From assembly GCA_949358305.1 (NCBI GenBank), contig OX442316.1, forward strand, positions 19,156,001 through 19,220,000: 64,000 bases of DNA, given 5' to 3'. Positions 1-11,800 of this stretch are shown here, piece by piece (within the stretch, counting starts at the first letter, position 1; each line of letters starts with the position of its first letter). The DNA is from Strigamia acuminata. Taxonomy: Eukaryota; Arthropoda; Chilopoda; Geophilomorpha; Linotaeniidae. Under the pieces are notes generated by a model that saw only the letters and a list, made by a program, of their open reading frames with translations, was not told the DNA's origin and made no database searches. The translations under genes and the position numbers were made by a program.

Positions 1-351
1 GAGGCATGAATTTCAATTTGGAGATGAGTTCGATCGCCGGGACGAGGAAGGCCAACGTTTTGCCGCTGCCGGTTTTGGCGGCACCGATTAAATCTCTTCC
101 TTCCAGGAGGTGCGGAATGGCCTTTTCCTGGATCTCGGTCATCCTGACGAACTCCATGTCTGCGATTGCCCGCAATGTCAGCTCGGACACCTGGCCCGAG
201 AGACAGGCGAACGTCTTGTCGGTCAACAGGCAAGAGACGCCCGCACTCGTACCGGGTACTGCAAATATTCAAACACCGCTCTTTTACACATCTATTTCTA
301 ACCTATAATCATGTACATACGACTCTTGTCCTCTGTTTTAGTTTCTTCCAT
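1..351 (-). CDS. DDX18: DDX18/HAS1-type DEAD-box RNA helicase, 5' part (runs off left edge)
   Basis: Two exons are visible: 321-351 (ATG at 351, ten codons plus one base) and 1-258, joined in phase across a short intron. The protein starts with a short acidic leader, followed by the Q-motif region ([20 protein letters not shown]) and the Walker A box AAKTGSGKT, then [17 protein letters not shown] at the window edge. By family, this would be an ATP-dependent nucleolar RNA helicase for large-subunit pre-rRNA processing (Has1/DDX18). The wording around LLEGRDL and KLKFM is closer to human DDX18, as I recall it, than the neighbouring copy at 549-2498 is. No intron interrupts the [12 protein letters not shown] stretch, unlike that copy. 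The N-terminus is far shorter than in human DDX18; an unseen 5' exon is possible. Confidence 0.8.
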
Positions 352-548
352 CGCGATTACTTAGCCCAACACGTGTGCACGTCTTCAGGAATGAATGGAG
401 GACACGGACGGCCAACCGAAGCGTTGTTACGACTACAACGACTGCCGCTAGATGGCGCTCACTTAAATGTTATATAATTTTAATTTATATAATATTTTAT
501 AAGATTTTATATAATGAAACGCGTTTGTTTATATTTTTATTTAAGAAT

Positions 549-2498
549 TTATTTATTGACGGATTTTAACTTTCTTTTACGAGCACGACATTTCGGCTTG
601 GCGATAGAACTCTTGTCGAGTCCGAAAGACACAGCCACCAGATTCGAATCTAAACTATTAATGTCAAAAACACTTTTCAGATGGTGCGCGTTGTAGCATC
701 TGAAGTACGACTTGCACGCGGCTTTCGCGCTAATTTGAAGCGAAGGAGTTTTGGCGATCGTATCTTTAATCTGAATTTAATAAAAAAAAAAAACATTAGT
801 AAATCTCATCATTTATTTATTTATTTATCACTGGCGTATTTAGATTTACCTGGTCCTGAATGTCCGGGACGGTCTTCCAGTCCAAGCGATGTTCCTTGAG
901 CTCGACTTTGGCCTTTCGCAAGTGGTCGAGATAAGCGAGTTCTTGTGGACGCAAAATGAGCAGCGCATGACCCCGGCCCTCGTAACCCCGTGCGGTTCGA
1001 CCGACTCTGTGAATGTATTCCTGCGTGGGTCGACAAAAAATTCATTTCGCTAAATTTTAATTTCTTGTTGCTTTTCTAAATATTACTAATTATTATTATT
1101 ATTATTTCTATTTTTATTTTTACCTTAGGATCGCCGGGCGGGTCGAATTGAACGATCCAATCGACCTCGGGAACATCCAGGCCTCGCGCCGCCACGTCGG
1201 TGCAAAGCAAAATAGACGATGTTGATTTGCAAAAGTCCAAAAACGTGCTCGTGCGTTTCGACTGACTTAGTCGTCCCTAACGAAGAGAAAAATATAAAAG
1301 AATCCACAAAAATATTTGTTCGTTTCGTTGATAGTTGATTGATTTGATACGTACGTGGATGCACTGGACCGGCAAGTGGAGGCAATTCAACAGTTGGTGG
1401 TAGAACTTGACCGACCGACAGGTGCTGAAAAACACCATCGATTTCAGTTTCTTTCGCTCCGCCTCGCGTAACAAAGAGTGCAGCATCAAAAAGCGATTCT
1501 CCGAGCCACAAACAACGTAACTCTGTTCCAATCCGTCGACGGTCGCTTTCTCTGTTTTCGCCGCGTTCACTCCCACGTAAATCGGATCCTTTTTCATAGC
1601 CGACTGTATGAGATGATTGGTGTTGGACGTGATCGTGGCACTGAACAGCATCGTCTGTCTCTCTTCTATGCGAATTAGTTATTTAGGTAAGTACTTGTAC
1701 AGTTTTTTATTTCTTTTCTTCTCTTCTGTTCGAATACTTTACTCGGTAAAAATTGTAGAATTTGTTTCATCTCTCTTTCGAATCCCATGTCCAACAGTTT
1801 GTCAGCCTCGTCGATAATGAGACATTGCAAATGTGCGTAAACGAATTCGGGAGTGTTCTGTAAATTGTAAATTGTAAATTGTAAATTGTAAATTGTAAAT
1901 TGTAAATTGTAAATTGATACCGTATCAGATTGAAGCTTGTACGTGCGTTGAAACGTGCGTTGAAACATGCGCTGCACTTGCAACTTACCTTCAAGTGATC
2001 GAGTAATCGGCCGGGCGTTGCGACGACCAGATTAATTCCCGTTTTGAATTTGCCCTCCTCGATTCTTTTATTCGTGCCGCCCATGATGACACCCTCGGTG
2101 AGACGACGACGAGCGACGAGGGCTTTTAAGACTCCGCTCGTTTGAATGGACAACTCGCGCGTGGGCGAAATGATGATGACGCCCGTGCCGTCCGCGGGTT
2201 GGAATTTCAATTTGTGGAGCAGTTCCACGGCCGGAACGAGGAAAGCCAACGTTTTACCGCTGCCGGTCTTGGCAGCCGCGATTAAATCTCTGTCAAACAT
2301 AATTAACTTTGTCAATTTGTATTCCTAAATCTTAATTTCTCCTCTCTCTCTCTCTCTCTCTTCTTACCGGCCCGTCAGGAGATGAGGAATGGCTTTTTCC
2401 TGAATTTCCGTCATCTGCGTGAACCCCATATCGGATAATGATTTTCGCGTCAGTTGCGATATTGCCAGACTGTCGAATTTCTTACGCCCATCGTCCAT
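549..2498 (-). CDS. DDX18: DDX18/HAS1-like DEAD-box RNA helicase, tandem paralog
   Basis: Seven exons (2498-2368, 2289-1989, 1857-1743, 1665-1355, 1276-1124, 1020-850, 770-549) join in phase to a 467-residue protein. It has the complete helicase core: Q-motif [10 protein letters not shown], Walker [30 protein letters not shown] box in [13 protein letters not shown], and HRVGRTARG, then the DUF4217-type C-terminal region ([19 protein letters not shown]) and a basic tail. Expected role: ATP-dependent remodelling of pre-60S ribosomal particles in the nucleolus. The start at 2498 gives only about 20 residues before the Q-motif, whereas human DDX18 has a long charged leader; no upstream exon was found before the next gene. 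It lies about 200 bp upstream of a second, more canonical copy in the same orientation, so one may be a specialised duplicate. Confidence 0.9.
1861..1916. repeat. 7-bp tandem repeat TAAATTG x8
   Basis: Eight perfect copies of TAAATTG lie in the intron between exons 2 and 3 of the DDX18-like gene, next to the 3' splice site of that intron. Confidence 0.95.
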
Positions 2499-2716
2499 GG
2501 CGTCTCGATCTTGTAAAGTGGTCGAGCAAAGGACGAAACGAAAGCGTCGTTGCGAATGTGGCGAAGGTGGCGCGCTCTGGCGACTTGAATGCCAGCTTCC
2601 ACAAGTCCACCAACGAGATGAGGAAAGAAAGGAAAAGAAGTGTCTGCATCGTCTGCATTAAATCCACCAGGTTGACGATGATGAGCGATTTCTGTTTCTG
2701 ACGCGACGAATAGCGA

Positions 2717-3516
2717 TTAAGCCAGTTCCATGTGCTTGTTGGCGAACGCGTTGTTGTACGGCAGGACGATGCCGGTGATGCCGCGGCGCACCCGGCTGCT
2801 TACGGACAATCAAATAATTACTGAAAGTCAGTTAATTCAATTAAGTAGCCTACTTACTCGGCGAGATGGACGGGAATCGAGCCGCAATATTGGTCCGCTC
2901 GGTCGATCGTGAACACGCCGCCGTCGTCTTTGAACGAGAGCCAGAATTTTGAAATAAAACAAAAAAAAAAAGCAATCGTTTTTATCGTACTCAAGACGGG
3001 ATGCGGATGTGGATCGGTGATGAACAGTTGCGAGATCCCCGAATCGGAGCCGCGTGCGGTCGAACAAACTCGTTCGTGGGATTTGATATGCCCGAACGCG
3101 CGGAGCCACTGACAAGTGAGAACGGGGAGAAACTGCAAGAAGAAACGCGTTTTCCGTCGTTCTCCATTTATCTGTCGGCGGTAATTAAACCTGTCGATGC
3201 ACAACATCTCTCTCTCTCTCTCTCTCTCTCTCGAGCTGATAAGGATAATGACAGTGACAGCGCACAGCGTGTTTTGAATTTTGATTCGCGATGGGATTTG
3301 CGAGGGAAGCTGAAGCAAAGTGCACGAGGTGAAAGCGAAATGCACGTTTGTTTGTTTCAGCAGCATCGTCCGATTGATTTTCTTCTCGCAAATAAAGAAT
3401 GAGAGAGAAAAACGGGTTGCGAGGAATATGTTAATCGAGTAATGTTGTTGAATTTTAAATATGCTTAGCCATCCGCCAGACATCCGGAGCGCAGCGGTGA
3501 CGTCACTCGCGATCAC
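2717..3516 (-). CDS. Unrecognised protein, C-terminal exons fairly clear
   Basis: The best-supported coding part is the end: exon 2858 upward, reading GGVFTIDRADQYCGSIPVHL, spliced at a GTAAGT donor to 2795-2717, reading RRGITGIVLPYNNAFANKHM and ending in LA and TAA at 2719-2717. Upstream, the same frame stays open to an ATG at 3516 and includes RAFGHIKSHERVCSTARGSD and QLFITDPHPHPVL. A 63-base intron-like stretch near 2920-2985 (GTACGA...TTCAAAG) has a length divisible by three, so it may or may not be spliced. I do not recognise the family. The upstream part includes an (AG)n-encoded Arg-Glu run and may be partly non-coding. The 5' end lies only about 33 bp from the divergent MARC start. 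Confidence 0.4.
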
Positions 3517-3549
3517 GACACGACACGTTTAATTTAACTTACAATCAAG

Positions 3550-4798
3550 ATGGACAGGAGCGAGTGGTTGCGTATGGGAGCGGTGGGTGCGGCCGCGTTC
3601 GTAACAGGAGCTTGCAGCACTTTGTACGCGCTGGATCGTTGGAAAGCAAAGATCGAGTATCATCCGGTGGGCACCGTGTCCAACCTGCTCGTCTACCCGA
3701 TCAAGTCGTGCCGTCCGATCCGCGTGGAAGAAGCGGAATGCACTCCGCTGGGCCTGAGGAAAGGACAAGCGGCCGACAGGTGCGAAACGAAACGAAACGA
3801 AACGAAACGAAAAATTAAGAAAAACCCAAAAGAAATTAAATGTATTCCAATTGACTTGTACAGATCTTTTATGCTCACCGACTCGAATTATCATTTTATT
3901 ACGGCGAGGAAAGAAAATCGAATGGTTTTGGTGCAGCCGTCGTTGCGCAACGACAACGCCAACACGTTGATGCTTGACGCGCCCGGCATGGAAACGTTCG
4001 AGTTGAAAATCCCTGAACGAGTGGACGAGGACGCTCATATTCGAGGTGAACGAGTCTCGTAAGTTATTTGTCTCTTCTTCTTCGTTCTTTGAAACAAAAC
4101 AGGAAATTATATCGGGTGTCGGGTGTCGGGGGGTGCGGGGGTTTGTCAAACAGAGTTTTTGAGCAAAAGACGTTCGGCGTGGACTGCGGGGCCGAGGTGG
4201 GCGCGTGGTTCGAACGCTTTCTCGAGCGGCCCGAAAACAGCACGCGTCTGCTGTACCATCCGTGGAACGAGAGCGTCAGGCATTTCCCGTACTGGCACCT
4301 GTGGGAGCGATATCGCGAGGACGATCGGGCCATGTTCGCCGATCTGAACGCATTCATGGCGTTGTCCGAAGGTTCCCTGCGCGACCTCAACGCTCGGCTC
4401 GGTCAGCAAATTTCGTTTCTCAATTTCCGTCCGAATTTCACCGTGCAAGGAACGCATCCCTACGAAGAAGTATGGAAATTCACGAGTGAAATTAATTGAT
4501 CAATTAAAATATAAAATTGCAATTTCATTCTTCAAAGGATGCATGGAAGTATTTAAAAATCGGAGAGCGCGCCTCTTTCCGATGCACCCGCCCGTGCACC
4601 AGGTGCGTTTTCACCACCATCGACCCCGAGACGGGAGTCAAGGGCGAAGAACCGTTGAAGATGCTGCGCACTTATCGACGTCACCCGGATCCGCGAGTGA
4701 GAAAACGCGAGGGGGACTCGCCCTGTTTCGGCACTCATCTCGGATTGGACGAGGCGGGCACGGTCCGAGTCGGCGACAGGGTTTTTGCGGCTTTTTAA
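3550..4798 (+). CDS. MTARC1: Mitochondrial amidoxime-reducing component (MOSC domain)
   Basis: Four exons (3550-3779, 3864-4058, 4154-4469, 4538-4798) give 333 residues, close to the roughly 337 of human MARC1. The N-terminus holds a hydrophobic anchor (MGAVGAAAFVTGACSTLYAL), then the MOSC N-terminal beta-barrel (GTVSNLLVYPIKSCRPI), and the MOSC core with DCGAEVGAWFERFL, LNARLG...FRPNFTV and CTRCVFTTIDPETG. The last contains the cysteine that, by family knowledge, binds the molybdenum cofactor. These enzymes sit on the outer mitochondrial membrane and reduce N-hydroxylated compounds with cytochrome b5 and its reductase. The exon 2/3 junction (GTC TC|A GTT) keeps the frame and gives VSVFEQKTFGVDCG. 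Whether it matches MARC1 or MARC2 cannot be decided in an invertebrate. Confidence 0.93.
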
Positions 4799-4884
4799 AT
4801 TACTTTCTTCTACCAGTAGTAATAATAATAATCATAATAATAATAAAGAATTAATTTTGTCATGCGTCCCTATATATTTGCAAA

Positions 4885-4915
<31 letters not shown>

Positions 4916-5083
4916 AATGATGCGTGCAAACAGCTACGGAATTAAAAACGTTGTATTATTTATTTATTGTTATTTGTTTTCTTGTTTCTTTGTTTTTTCG
5001 TGTTTCGTTTTTTGGTGTTTCTTCACTTTGCCGCCACCTTTTCGAGCGCGCCTAATCGGATACGGATACATATCGGGGGTAAG

Positions 5084-5872
5084 ATGGCGTCCGAGCAGCC
5101 CGAGCGAAAGATGGAATCTGGAATTATATATTTAAGTACGATACCGCCGACGATGAACGTGAAAACGATTCGACAGTTCTTTTCGAAATTTGGCCAAACG
5201 GGCAACATATTTCTGAAACCGAGTGGTAGGTGAATGCGACACGTCGTTTTGACACGTGCTTGTTTGTGGTATTGATAACTTATTTATTAAAATAATAATA
5301 ATTATTTTATTTTATTCAGCTAGGGCTTCGAAAAAATCCATGTATTATTTTACCGAAGGCTGGATCGAATTCAAGAACAAGAAAATAGCCAAACGAGTGG
5401 CCACCAGTCTGCACAACACTCAAGTGGGTGGAAAGCGACGGTACAAATACTACGACAGTTTGTGGAACATGAAATATTTGCACAAGTAAGTCACGAAAAA
5501 CAATTCCCTTAAAAAGAAAAAGTGTATATTGTGGATACTGTGGATACTAGATTTCGATGGATTCATTTAAACGAACGATTGGCACACGAAAAAGCCACAC
5601 ACGACCAGCGAATGAGAGCCGAGATCGCTCAGGTGAAGCGTGAAACCGATCATTACGTTGAAAGCGTGGAAAAGTCCAAACGACTCAAACGACTCGAGAC
5701 AAAGATGAGGAAGGAGGGCAAAGAGTGGAAAGACGCTCCGTCTGCAGACATTCGTCAAATCGGAAGCGTAAGCGTAAGCGAGACCATCGCGAGTAGTAGT
5801 ACGAGTAGCATGGATGACACAACAGTGGATGGCTCTGGCTCGCTGCTGGATCACATTTTCTTAGCCAAATAA
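5084..5872 (+). CDS. ABT1: ABT1/Esf2 RRM protein, ribosome biogenesis
   Basis: Three exons (5084-5225, 5320-5485, 5551-5872) give 209 residues. An RRM-like fold opens the protein ([20 protein letters not shown], then [18 protein letters not shown]), followed by the family signature [20 protein letters not shown] and [20 protein letters not shown], and a charged coiled-coil tail. Yeast Esf2 and animal ABT1 act in the small-subunit processome on 18S pre-rRNA. The start at 5084 (aagATGGCG) was preferred to an in-frame ATG at 4967, because the intervening stretch encodes only low-complexity hydrophobic residues from T-rich DNA. The stop lies 40 bp from the stop of the convergent HACD gene. Confidence 0.92.
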
Positions 5873-5912
5873 AATGTGTTTATTTAAAACAAAGTGGTTT
5901 GATTACATTACT

Positions 5913-6802
5913 TTAATCAGTTTTTTTAGTGCCGAGTATTTTCTTTCGTTGCGCCAGCATGTAGAAATAAAGTTGAGGAAATCCTGAAATAAAAGCAATT
6001 AAAGCAAATGTTGAATAAATTGCAAGTCGTAGTATTCGTACCCGGAATGTAGAGCAACATGACGATTATAACGTAGTAGTAATAGTTGAAAGACACGTTG
6101 AATCTGTTTGGCAAATCGAGCGACCACATGCGCGTGGTGCGAAGGTGCGGCAGGGCGCTGTACATGCAAAGCAGTTCGCCCAGAACTCCGAGCGGATAGA
6201 GAAGTATGAAGAACGTGTAGCGGCACCACGTCAGCACGCCCGGCACGAGCGAGAAGAGGTTGAGGAAATAGTACGAGTAGCGAATCGTCTCGGTGATGGT
6301 CCAGGCGCACATCAAGCACGGGATTCCGTACGACACTTTGGCCGAAGTGATGGGAACGATGATTCCCCACACGACGAACACCCGCGAGTAAACTTGCATC
6401 AGAGCCATCATCGGATTCGACGGAATTATTCCGATCGCACTGTGTACCACCTACCAAATATACTAATATCATAGAGGAAAGTACTATTTCAATTAAATTT
6501 AAATTACGGTACTTCTAAAATAGCCGCTGTTTGGAAGATTTTCACCCAAAACGCCACATCTTTCCATATCAAATCGAGTCTTTTCTTTTCGTTCACGTTC
6601 GATACGGTTAAATATAAAATTGTGCTCCACCTACAAATAGATATTTCAATAACGAGGAAAATAACGCTGAACGAGGAAATAACAGGAAAATTTACCCGAT
6701 GAATTGAATTAAATTGTATCCGAGAAGATAAACCTTTACGAAATTAGATTGCTTCTTTTTACTCGCCGCCTGTTTTTGACTCGTCGTCGCGGTTTGAGCC
6801 AT
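5913..6802 (-). CDS. HACD: Very-long-chain 3-hydroxyacyl-CoA dehydratase (HACD/PTPLA)
   Basis: Four exons (6802-6696, 6630-6513, 6450-6042, 5983-5913) give 234 residues. Several membrane segments are present, including YLLGYNLIQFIGWSTILYL and PLGVLGELLCMYSALPHL. The family core reads LEVVHSAIGIIPSNP, WTITETIRYSYYFLNL and LLYIPGFPQLYFYMLAQRKK, and the polar C-terminal tail is rich in lysine. Function by family: third step of the fatty-acid elongation cycle in the endoplasmic reticulum, dehydrating 3-hydroxyacyl-CoA. The Tyr and Glu of the ITETIRYSYY region match the region that carries the catalytic pair in this family. Paralog number (HACD1-4) is not resolved. It is divergent from AK2. Confidence 0.93.
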
Positions 6803-7136
6803 GTTGGTCCGCTTACTGATAATAATAATAATAAACAAGTAAATAAATAAATAAATAAATAAATAACCAACAATGACGGGAGAGTGAGTTGTCTTCGGTG
6901 GAAACGCAACACGAGACAGCGCCGAGTGTGGCCGAGTGGCGACGAGGTTGTATTTTTTTTTAATTTAGTTTTATCCCGCTTGCACGTTTTTGTCGCAAGA
7001 CGTCGCGCGAGGCAAACTTTCTTCTCGAAACTGCACTTCAAACCCCAAACCGGACGGAACAAAGCCGAACCGCCTCCGCACTGCAACGCTGCTTTTTGGG
7101 ATTCGCGATTTTTTGCGATAAAATAGAAGTTAGCAT
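6803..7136. promoter_or_regulatory. Shared 5' region of HACD and AK2
   Basis: This 334-bp segment separates two divergent start codons. It holds a short (TTTA)n run near 6839-6864, a (T)n tract near 6952 and GC-richer DNA near 7000-7100. No TATA box was identified with confidence. Use as a bidirectional promoter is inferred from gene layout. Confidence 0.5.
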
Positions 7137-8273
7137 ATGGCGCCTCCCGCTTTCGCACAGTTGGCACCGGCGCCGCAGGAAGAGTCGGACCCGAAAACCG
7201 GTATCAATGCCGTTTTGATGGGCCCACCCGGCTGCGGCAAAGGAACGCAAGTGTGTACAACTTTTTTATTACATAAATATATTGTCTAAGTATACCGAGG
7301 AAAGAAAATAAAATTAAGGAGTAACACGTTGTTTTTCAGGCGCCATTATTGAAAGAGAAGTTTTGCGTTTGCCATTTGGCAACGGGTAAGAAGAGAAATT
7401 AATTAATGTTGATTTTCAAATAATTTTTCCTATTACACCGATATGTTACGGTATTATATTTGGTTCAGGGGATTTGCTGCGCGCCGAAGTGGCTTCCGGC
7501 AGCGATTTGGGCCGTAATTTGAAGTCGTTGATGGACTCTGGTAAATTGGTGGGCGACGATGTGGTCGTCGATCTTATCGACACCAATTTGGACAAACCCG
7601 AATGTAGAAATGGATTCTTGTTGGACGGTTTTCCGCGTACCGTCGCTCAAGCGTGTAAAGTAAGTTACTAGAAAAAAGAAAGAAAGAAAGAAAGAGATTG
7701 ATTAAGACTAAGAGAATTTATTTCTTTTTCTTTTTTTCCTTAGCTGGACGAAATGCTGAGCAAGAGGAAGACGAAACTGAATTCGGTCGTTGAATTCGCC
7801 ATTCCCGACTCGCAGCTCGTGCGGCGCATCACCGGTCGCTTGTTCCATACGGGAAGCGGGCGCTCGTACCACGAAGAGTTTAACCCGCCGCGAGTTCACA
7901 TGAAAGACGACGTCACCGGAGAACCGCTCGAGCGCCGGTCGGACGACACGGCCGAGACTTTGAAAAAACGTCTCGAATCGTATCACCAGCAAACCAAGCC
8001 GCTTATCGAATATTATTCGAAACGAAGTAAAAAATAAATAAATGCTATTTCTTTTTGTTACTCGTATTAATTTCTCAAATAATTAATTAAAATTCCTTTT
8101 CGCAGACATACTTGCGCACGTGGATGCTACGCAGAAACCGTTGGACGTGTTTACCAATATCCAGAAAATCTTTTGCGATGCGAAATGTAAGGCTAAGGAT
8201 AGAGTTGCGTTTATTTGAGACAAAAACGGAACGAAAACTAACGAATTATCTTGCAGCCAATTCGAAACTCTAG
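7137..8273 (+). CDS. AK2: Adenylate kinase 2, mitochondrial intermembrane space
   Basis: Six exons (7137-7250, 7340-7385, 7469-7659, 7744-8026, 8106-8186, 8257-8273) give 243 residues, near the 239 of human AK2. Visible motifs are the P-loop GPPGCGKGT, the NMP-binding region [23 protein letters not shown], the LID domain [20 protein letters not shown] with [14 protein letters not shown], and [14 protein letters not shown] at the end. It catalyses ATP + AMP = 2 ADP. The LID segment and C-terminus match the AK2 class. The final coding exon is only 17 bases. The gene converges on eIF2B delta, with 164 bp between stops. Confidence 0.95.
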
Positions 8274-8437
8274 CGAGAACTGGCTGCTTAAGAAAACGTT
8301 CAATTGACCAAATAACAATATTTTTTTTATTACCTGTACAAAAAAAAGAAAAAGAAAAAGAAAGGAAAAATGAAATTACAGAGAATAAAAGTTTACACGT
8401 TTCGACATGTTAGTTGGTTGATCGTTCGTTCGTTCGT

Positions 8438-10475
8438 TCACCGCCGTAACCGCAAAACGACCGGCACCGAGGTGCAGGGCAGCATGCCAATCTCTGTGAT
8501 GGCCGCCGAAACCAGATCCGGAGGCGTCATGTCGTAGACAAGGTGAAGGAGATCCAGGCAGGGTACGTCTTGCCAATCGGCCAATTCGCCAGTCGTCCGA
8601 ACCAAATCGTTGGGATTTCCTGAATTAATTAATTAATTATTTTTATTCTACTTATTATTACAATTAATTGTACCCAATTCATTGTAGACGAAAGAATCGA
8701 TTTGCACTTTGTCAGTGAATTTGTGAGTTTCGCAACACACCAAAACGGGCACGTTGTACGCTTTGGCGACGAGCGCCACTTGCGCGGTCCCTACGCGCGA
8801 CATGACGTATCCGTTGGCCAGCAGCGCGTGTGCTCCCAAAAATACCTTGGTGACCTGAAAAAAGAGGAAAAAGGAAAATAAAGAAAGCGAGCATTTCAAC
8901 CATTTCTTTTTTCTTTTTTCTTTTTTCTTTTTTCTTTTTTCTTTTTACTTTGTGCATCGTGTAGGAAATGGCGTTGATCAACGTGTACGTGCATTCAATT
9001 CCGTGGCGCGCCAAACACGTTTTCGTCTTGACACCTTCAAACTTGGGTCCGCTGTCGACGACGACCACGTGAAACCGAGTGCCGTTCGAGAACGCTCGTT
9101 TGAGCACCGTGTTCACGACCGACGAACTTGGCAAGAAAAAAGAGAAAATTTAACGATCGAAATTGGAAATGCAAAATGGGGAAATGGCGCCGCGCCGCGC
9201 CGCGCCGCACTTACTGGGCAAACACCAAAATGACGTCCCCCTCGCGAATTTTCTCCAAAGCCGTTTCGGCGATCGTTATCCCCGCGTACAGAATATATTC
9301 TTTGATGTACGTCTCGGCGGCATCGAGCAGCAAGCTTTTGATGTCGGCGTCCGCGCTCGCTGCCGGCACCCCGGTCAGCTTGCGTTTGAAAAACGAAACG
9401 GCATTCTCCGTGCTCACCGATATCGGTCTACATTCTTGCAGAAATCTGAAATGCAATTGGCATTTAATCAATTTAATCGTTTATTTTTTTTCTAGTCGTT
9501 TAGTCACAACGTACTGCACTTGTGCGTCCAATTTATCGTCAAAGTCCCTGCACAAGTCCTTATTCGATGGCGTCACGTAATCGTCGATCATCTGAACACA
9601 ATCAAATTTAACAAAATGACAATCGAATTTATTTACTCAACTAACATGTTTGAGAGCTTGAAGAAACGCAATGCAACGGGCGTTGGAGCCGCAGATCGCG
9701 CCGGACGCTAACTGCAAGCCCAAACGGAGCATGGCCGGATGCAAGTCTCCGCGAGCGAACCTAATTTCAATTTCTATTATATTTTAATTTTTCAGGAAAA
9801 ATTATTATAAGTTTATTATAAGTTTCAATGCTTACGGCGGCAGTTTAACCAACGGCTTGTCGGCTTTGTATTGGCGCAAGTGGCTGAGGAAGTGAACCTT
9901 CTTGCCCACTTGTTTCGCTCTCGTCACCTGCTTGGCTGTCGTCGTTTCGCGCACCTTTTCTAGCCGTTTCTCCATTTCTTTTTCTTTCAATGGCACCGCA
10001 GCAGTCGCAGCTTCTTGTTGTTGCTGCACCTGCGTTTTCGCCGCTCTCTGCGCCTCCTGCTTGGCCCGGCGCTCGGCTCGCGTTTCCGCCTTTGATTTCT
10101 CGTTGTCCTTCGAAGCTGTTTAAGTACAACGCTCGTGAAAAGCTGAAAACAACAAATCAATAAGATTTTACCCCCTCGTTGCTCAACCAGTTTGGCCGCT
10201 CGCTCGGCCTCGAATTTCGCCTTCCGTTCCGCTTTCATTTTAGCTTTTTCGGCCGATTTATCCGCACATTCGACTGTTGCTGCTGCTGCTGCTGTTGTTG
10301 TTGTTGTTGTTGTTATTTGGTTGTCCGATGGAGGAGGAGGAGAAGAAGAAACAGATGATGATGATTCGTCCACCAAATACTTTTGGTTCGGAAGAAATAT
10401 TGCCGCTTCGGGATTTAATTTAAAATTACTTTTCGGTTTTAAATTTTTCGCCCGCTCTTCTTGCGCGATATCCAT
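8438..10475 (-). CDS. EIF2B4: Translation initiation factor eIF2B, delta subunit
   Basis: Eight exons (10475-10172, 10115-9836, 9760-9646, 9591-9515, 9445-9215, 9126-8949, 8854-8674, 8619-8438) give 515 residues, close to human (523). The first 200 residues are low-complexity and charged (Thr, Ala, Lys/Glu and Gln runs encoded by simple triplets). Then comes [15 protein letters not shown] and the Rossmann-like regulatory-subunit domain: [46 protein letters not shown] and [16 protein letters not shown], ending with a LP(C)TSVPVVLR tail. The delta subunit is part of the eIF2B decamer, the GDP/GTP exchange factor for eIF2 and target of the integrated stress response. Confidence 0.95.
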
Positions 10476-10801
10476 GTCTCTCTCTCTCTCTCTCTTTCGC
10501 TTCCCTCGTTCGTTCGCCTTTGTCGCGCTTCGAGAATGAATAGGAGGTTCAGTTTTATCTTGTGAATTCCATGCTGAAATAGTTCGGACCGTACGATTAC
10601 ATCACATTCTCGTTGAAATTAAAAAGTGTTATATACCGGACACGTTGACGATGTTACTATTCAATGCCTTCTCTTTAAACTAGCGCCACCAGCTAAAATG
10701 GCGGTGACATCCTTTACCATTATTATTATTATAAGCTACAGCGCTTCGATCCGAGGTGAGAATATTTATTTATTTATTTATTTACAGGGTTAAATCTAAT
10801 G

Positions 10802-11800
10802 TTAACGTTCTCTACGATGGTCGAATTCTTCGATGAGCTGTTTGGCCCAGTATTCGGTGTTGTAGGATGGTCCGGAGCCGCCCAGTTCGGCCGGCAAAAT
10901 ATCCTTGGAAACGTGAAAATGCAACGTGGTCAAATTGTTTCCGTGCATGAACAGCTAAAACGATAAATTCGGTATCATTTTATTATTATTATTATTTTCT
11001 TTTATTTATTTTTTTCCTTGTGTCATCTACCTTGTGTTTTGTTTTATCCTTAAGAAACGGCTTGACGAGAGTGAGAATGGCTTCGACGTACCACGGCTGA
11101 CTGACGAAGTGGATGCCGGCGCAGCGAGCGGGAAAACAATCCTAATTGCGTTGAAATGATAAGTTTAAGTTTAATATTTACTCGTTAATATAGTGCAATT
11201 AGTTTCGAACCTGGAGACCGTCGACGACGAGTTTGATTAGTTTCGGAGTCAAATGGGTGGACTGACGAAACGTGAATCCGCTGCAGTCGACGATGACGAC
11301 GAAGCCGTTGAGTTGCGTCTGCCGTTCCTGCACGAGTTTCTCCAAAGTCAAGAGCAGCGCGCGATAAATGGCCACCAGGCCGTAGTGAGAATGATCCCAG
11401 TTGGCGGCGAACAGCAGCAGCACGCGGCGCCCGTCGCCGTCGCGCTCCGGAAGCACGCCGGGCAAGCCGTCCGACAGGGCCATTCGGATTCCCGTTTCGG
11501 CAGCGTTGAATTTGCCGAACAGGTGTTTGTTGCGCTGACGGTATTCGAAGTAGCGCGCGAGCAGGTGAAACGACGACTGGATGTTGGATTTGCGAGCGCG
11601 CAGAAATCGATCGAGGAATGCATCGTCCGTTCTCAGAAAACCTGCAACCAAACGATCACTCACTCGTGAGTCGATCTAATAATTGAGTAATCGACGCCTA
11701 AGTTACTCTAGCGGAATTTACCGATGTCGGGCCTGGTGGCCATCAGCCTGTGCACCTGGCTCCTTTTCGCCGCATCGTCCTCGCATTTGTTGCCATCCAT
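10802..11800 (-). CDS. CRAL-TRIO (Sec14-like) lipid-binding protein
   Basis: Four exons (11800-11722, 11641-11211, 11141-11031, 10954-10802) give 257 residues. The CRAL-TRIO N-terminal helices are seen in [20 protein letters not shown], then the lipid-binding domain with [57 protein letters not shown] and [16 protein letters not shown]. The ending [20 protein letters not shown] is typical of clavesin/alpha-tocopherol-transfer-type proteins. Such proteins carry hydrophobic ligands (tocopherol, retinal, phosphoinositides) between membranes; the ligand cannot be told from sequence. It is divergent from a second CRAL-TRIO gene at 12454-13678. Confidence 0.93.

Noticed and set aside
4967-5083. Upstream in-frame ATG for ABT1 with a hydrophobic leader resembling a signal peptide
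   Set aside because: The stretch comes from T-rich DNA (Phe/Leu/Val run), and ABT1/Esf2 proteins are nucleolar and begin near the RRM.
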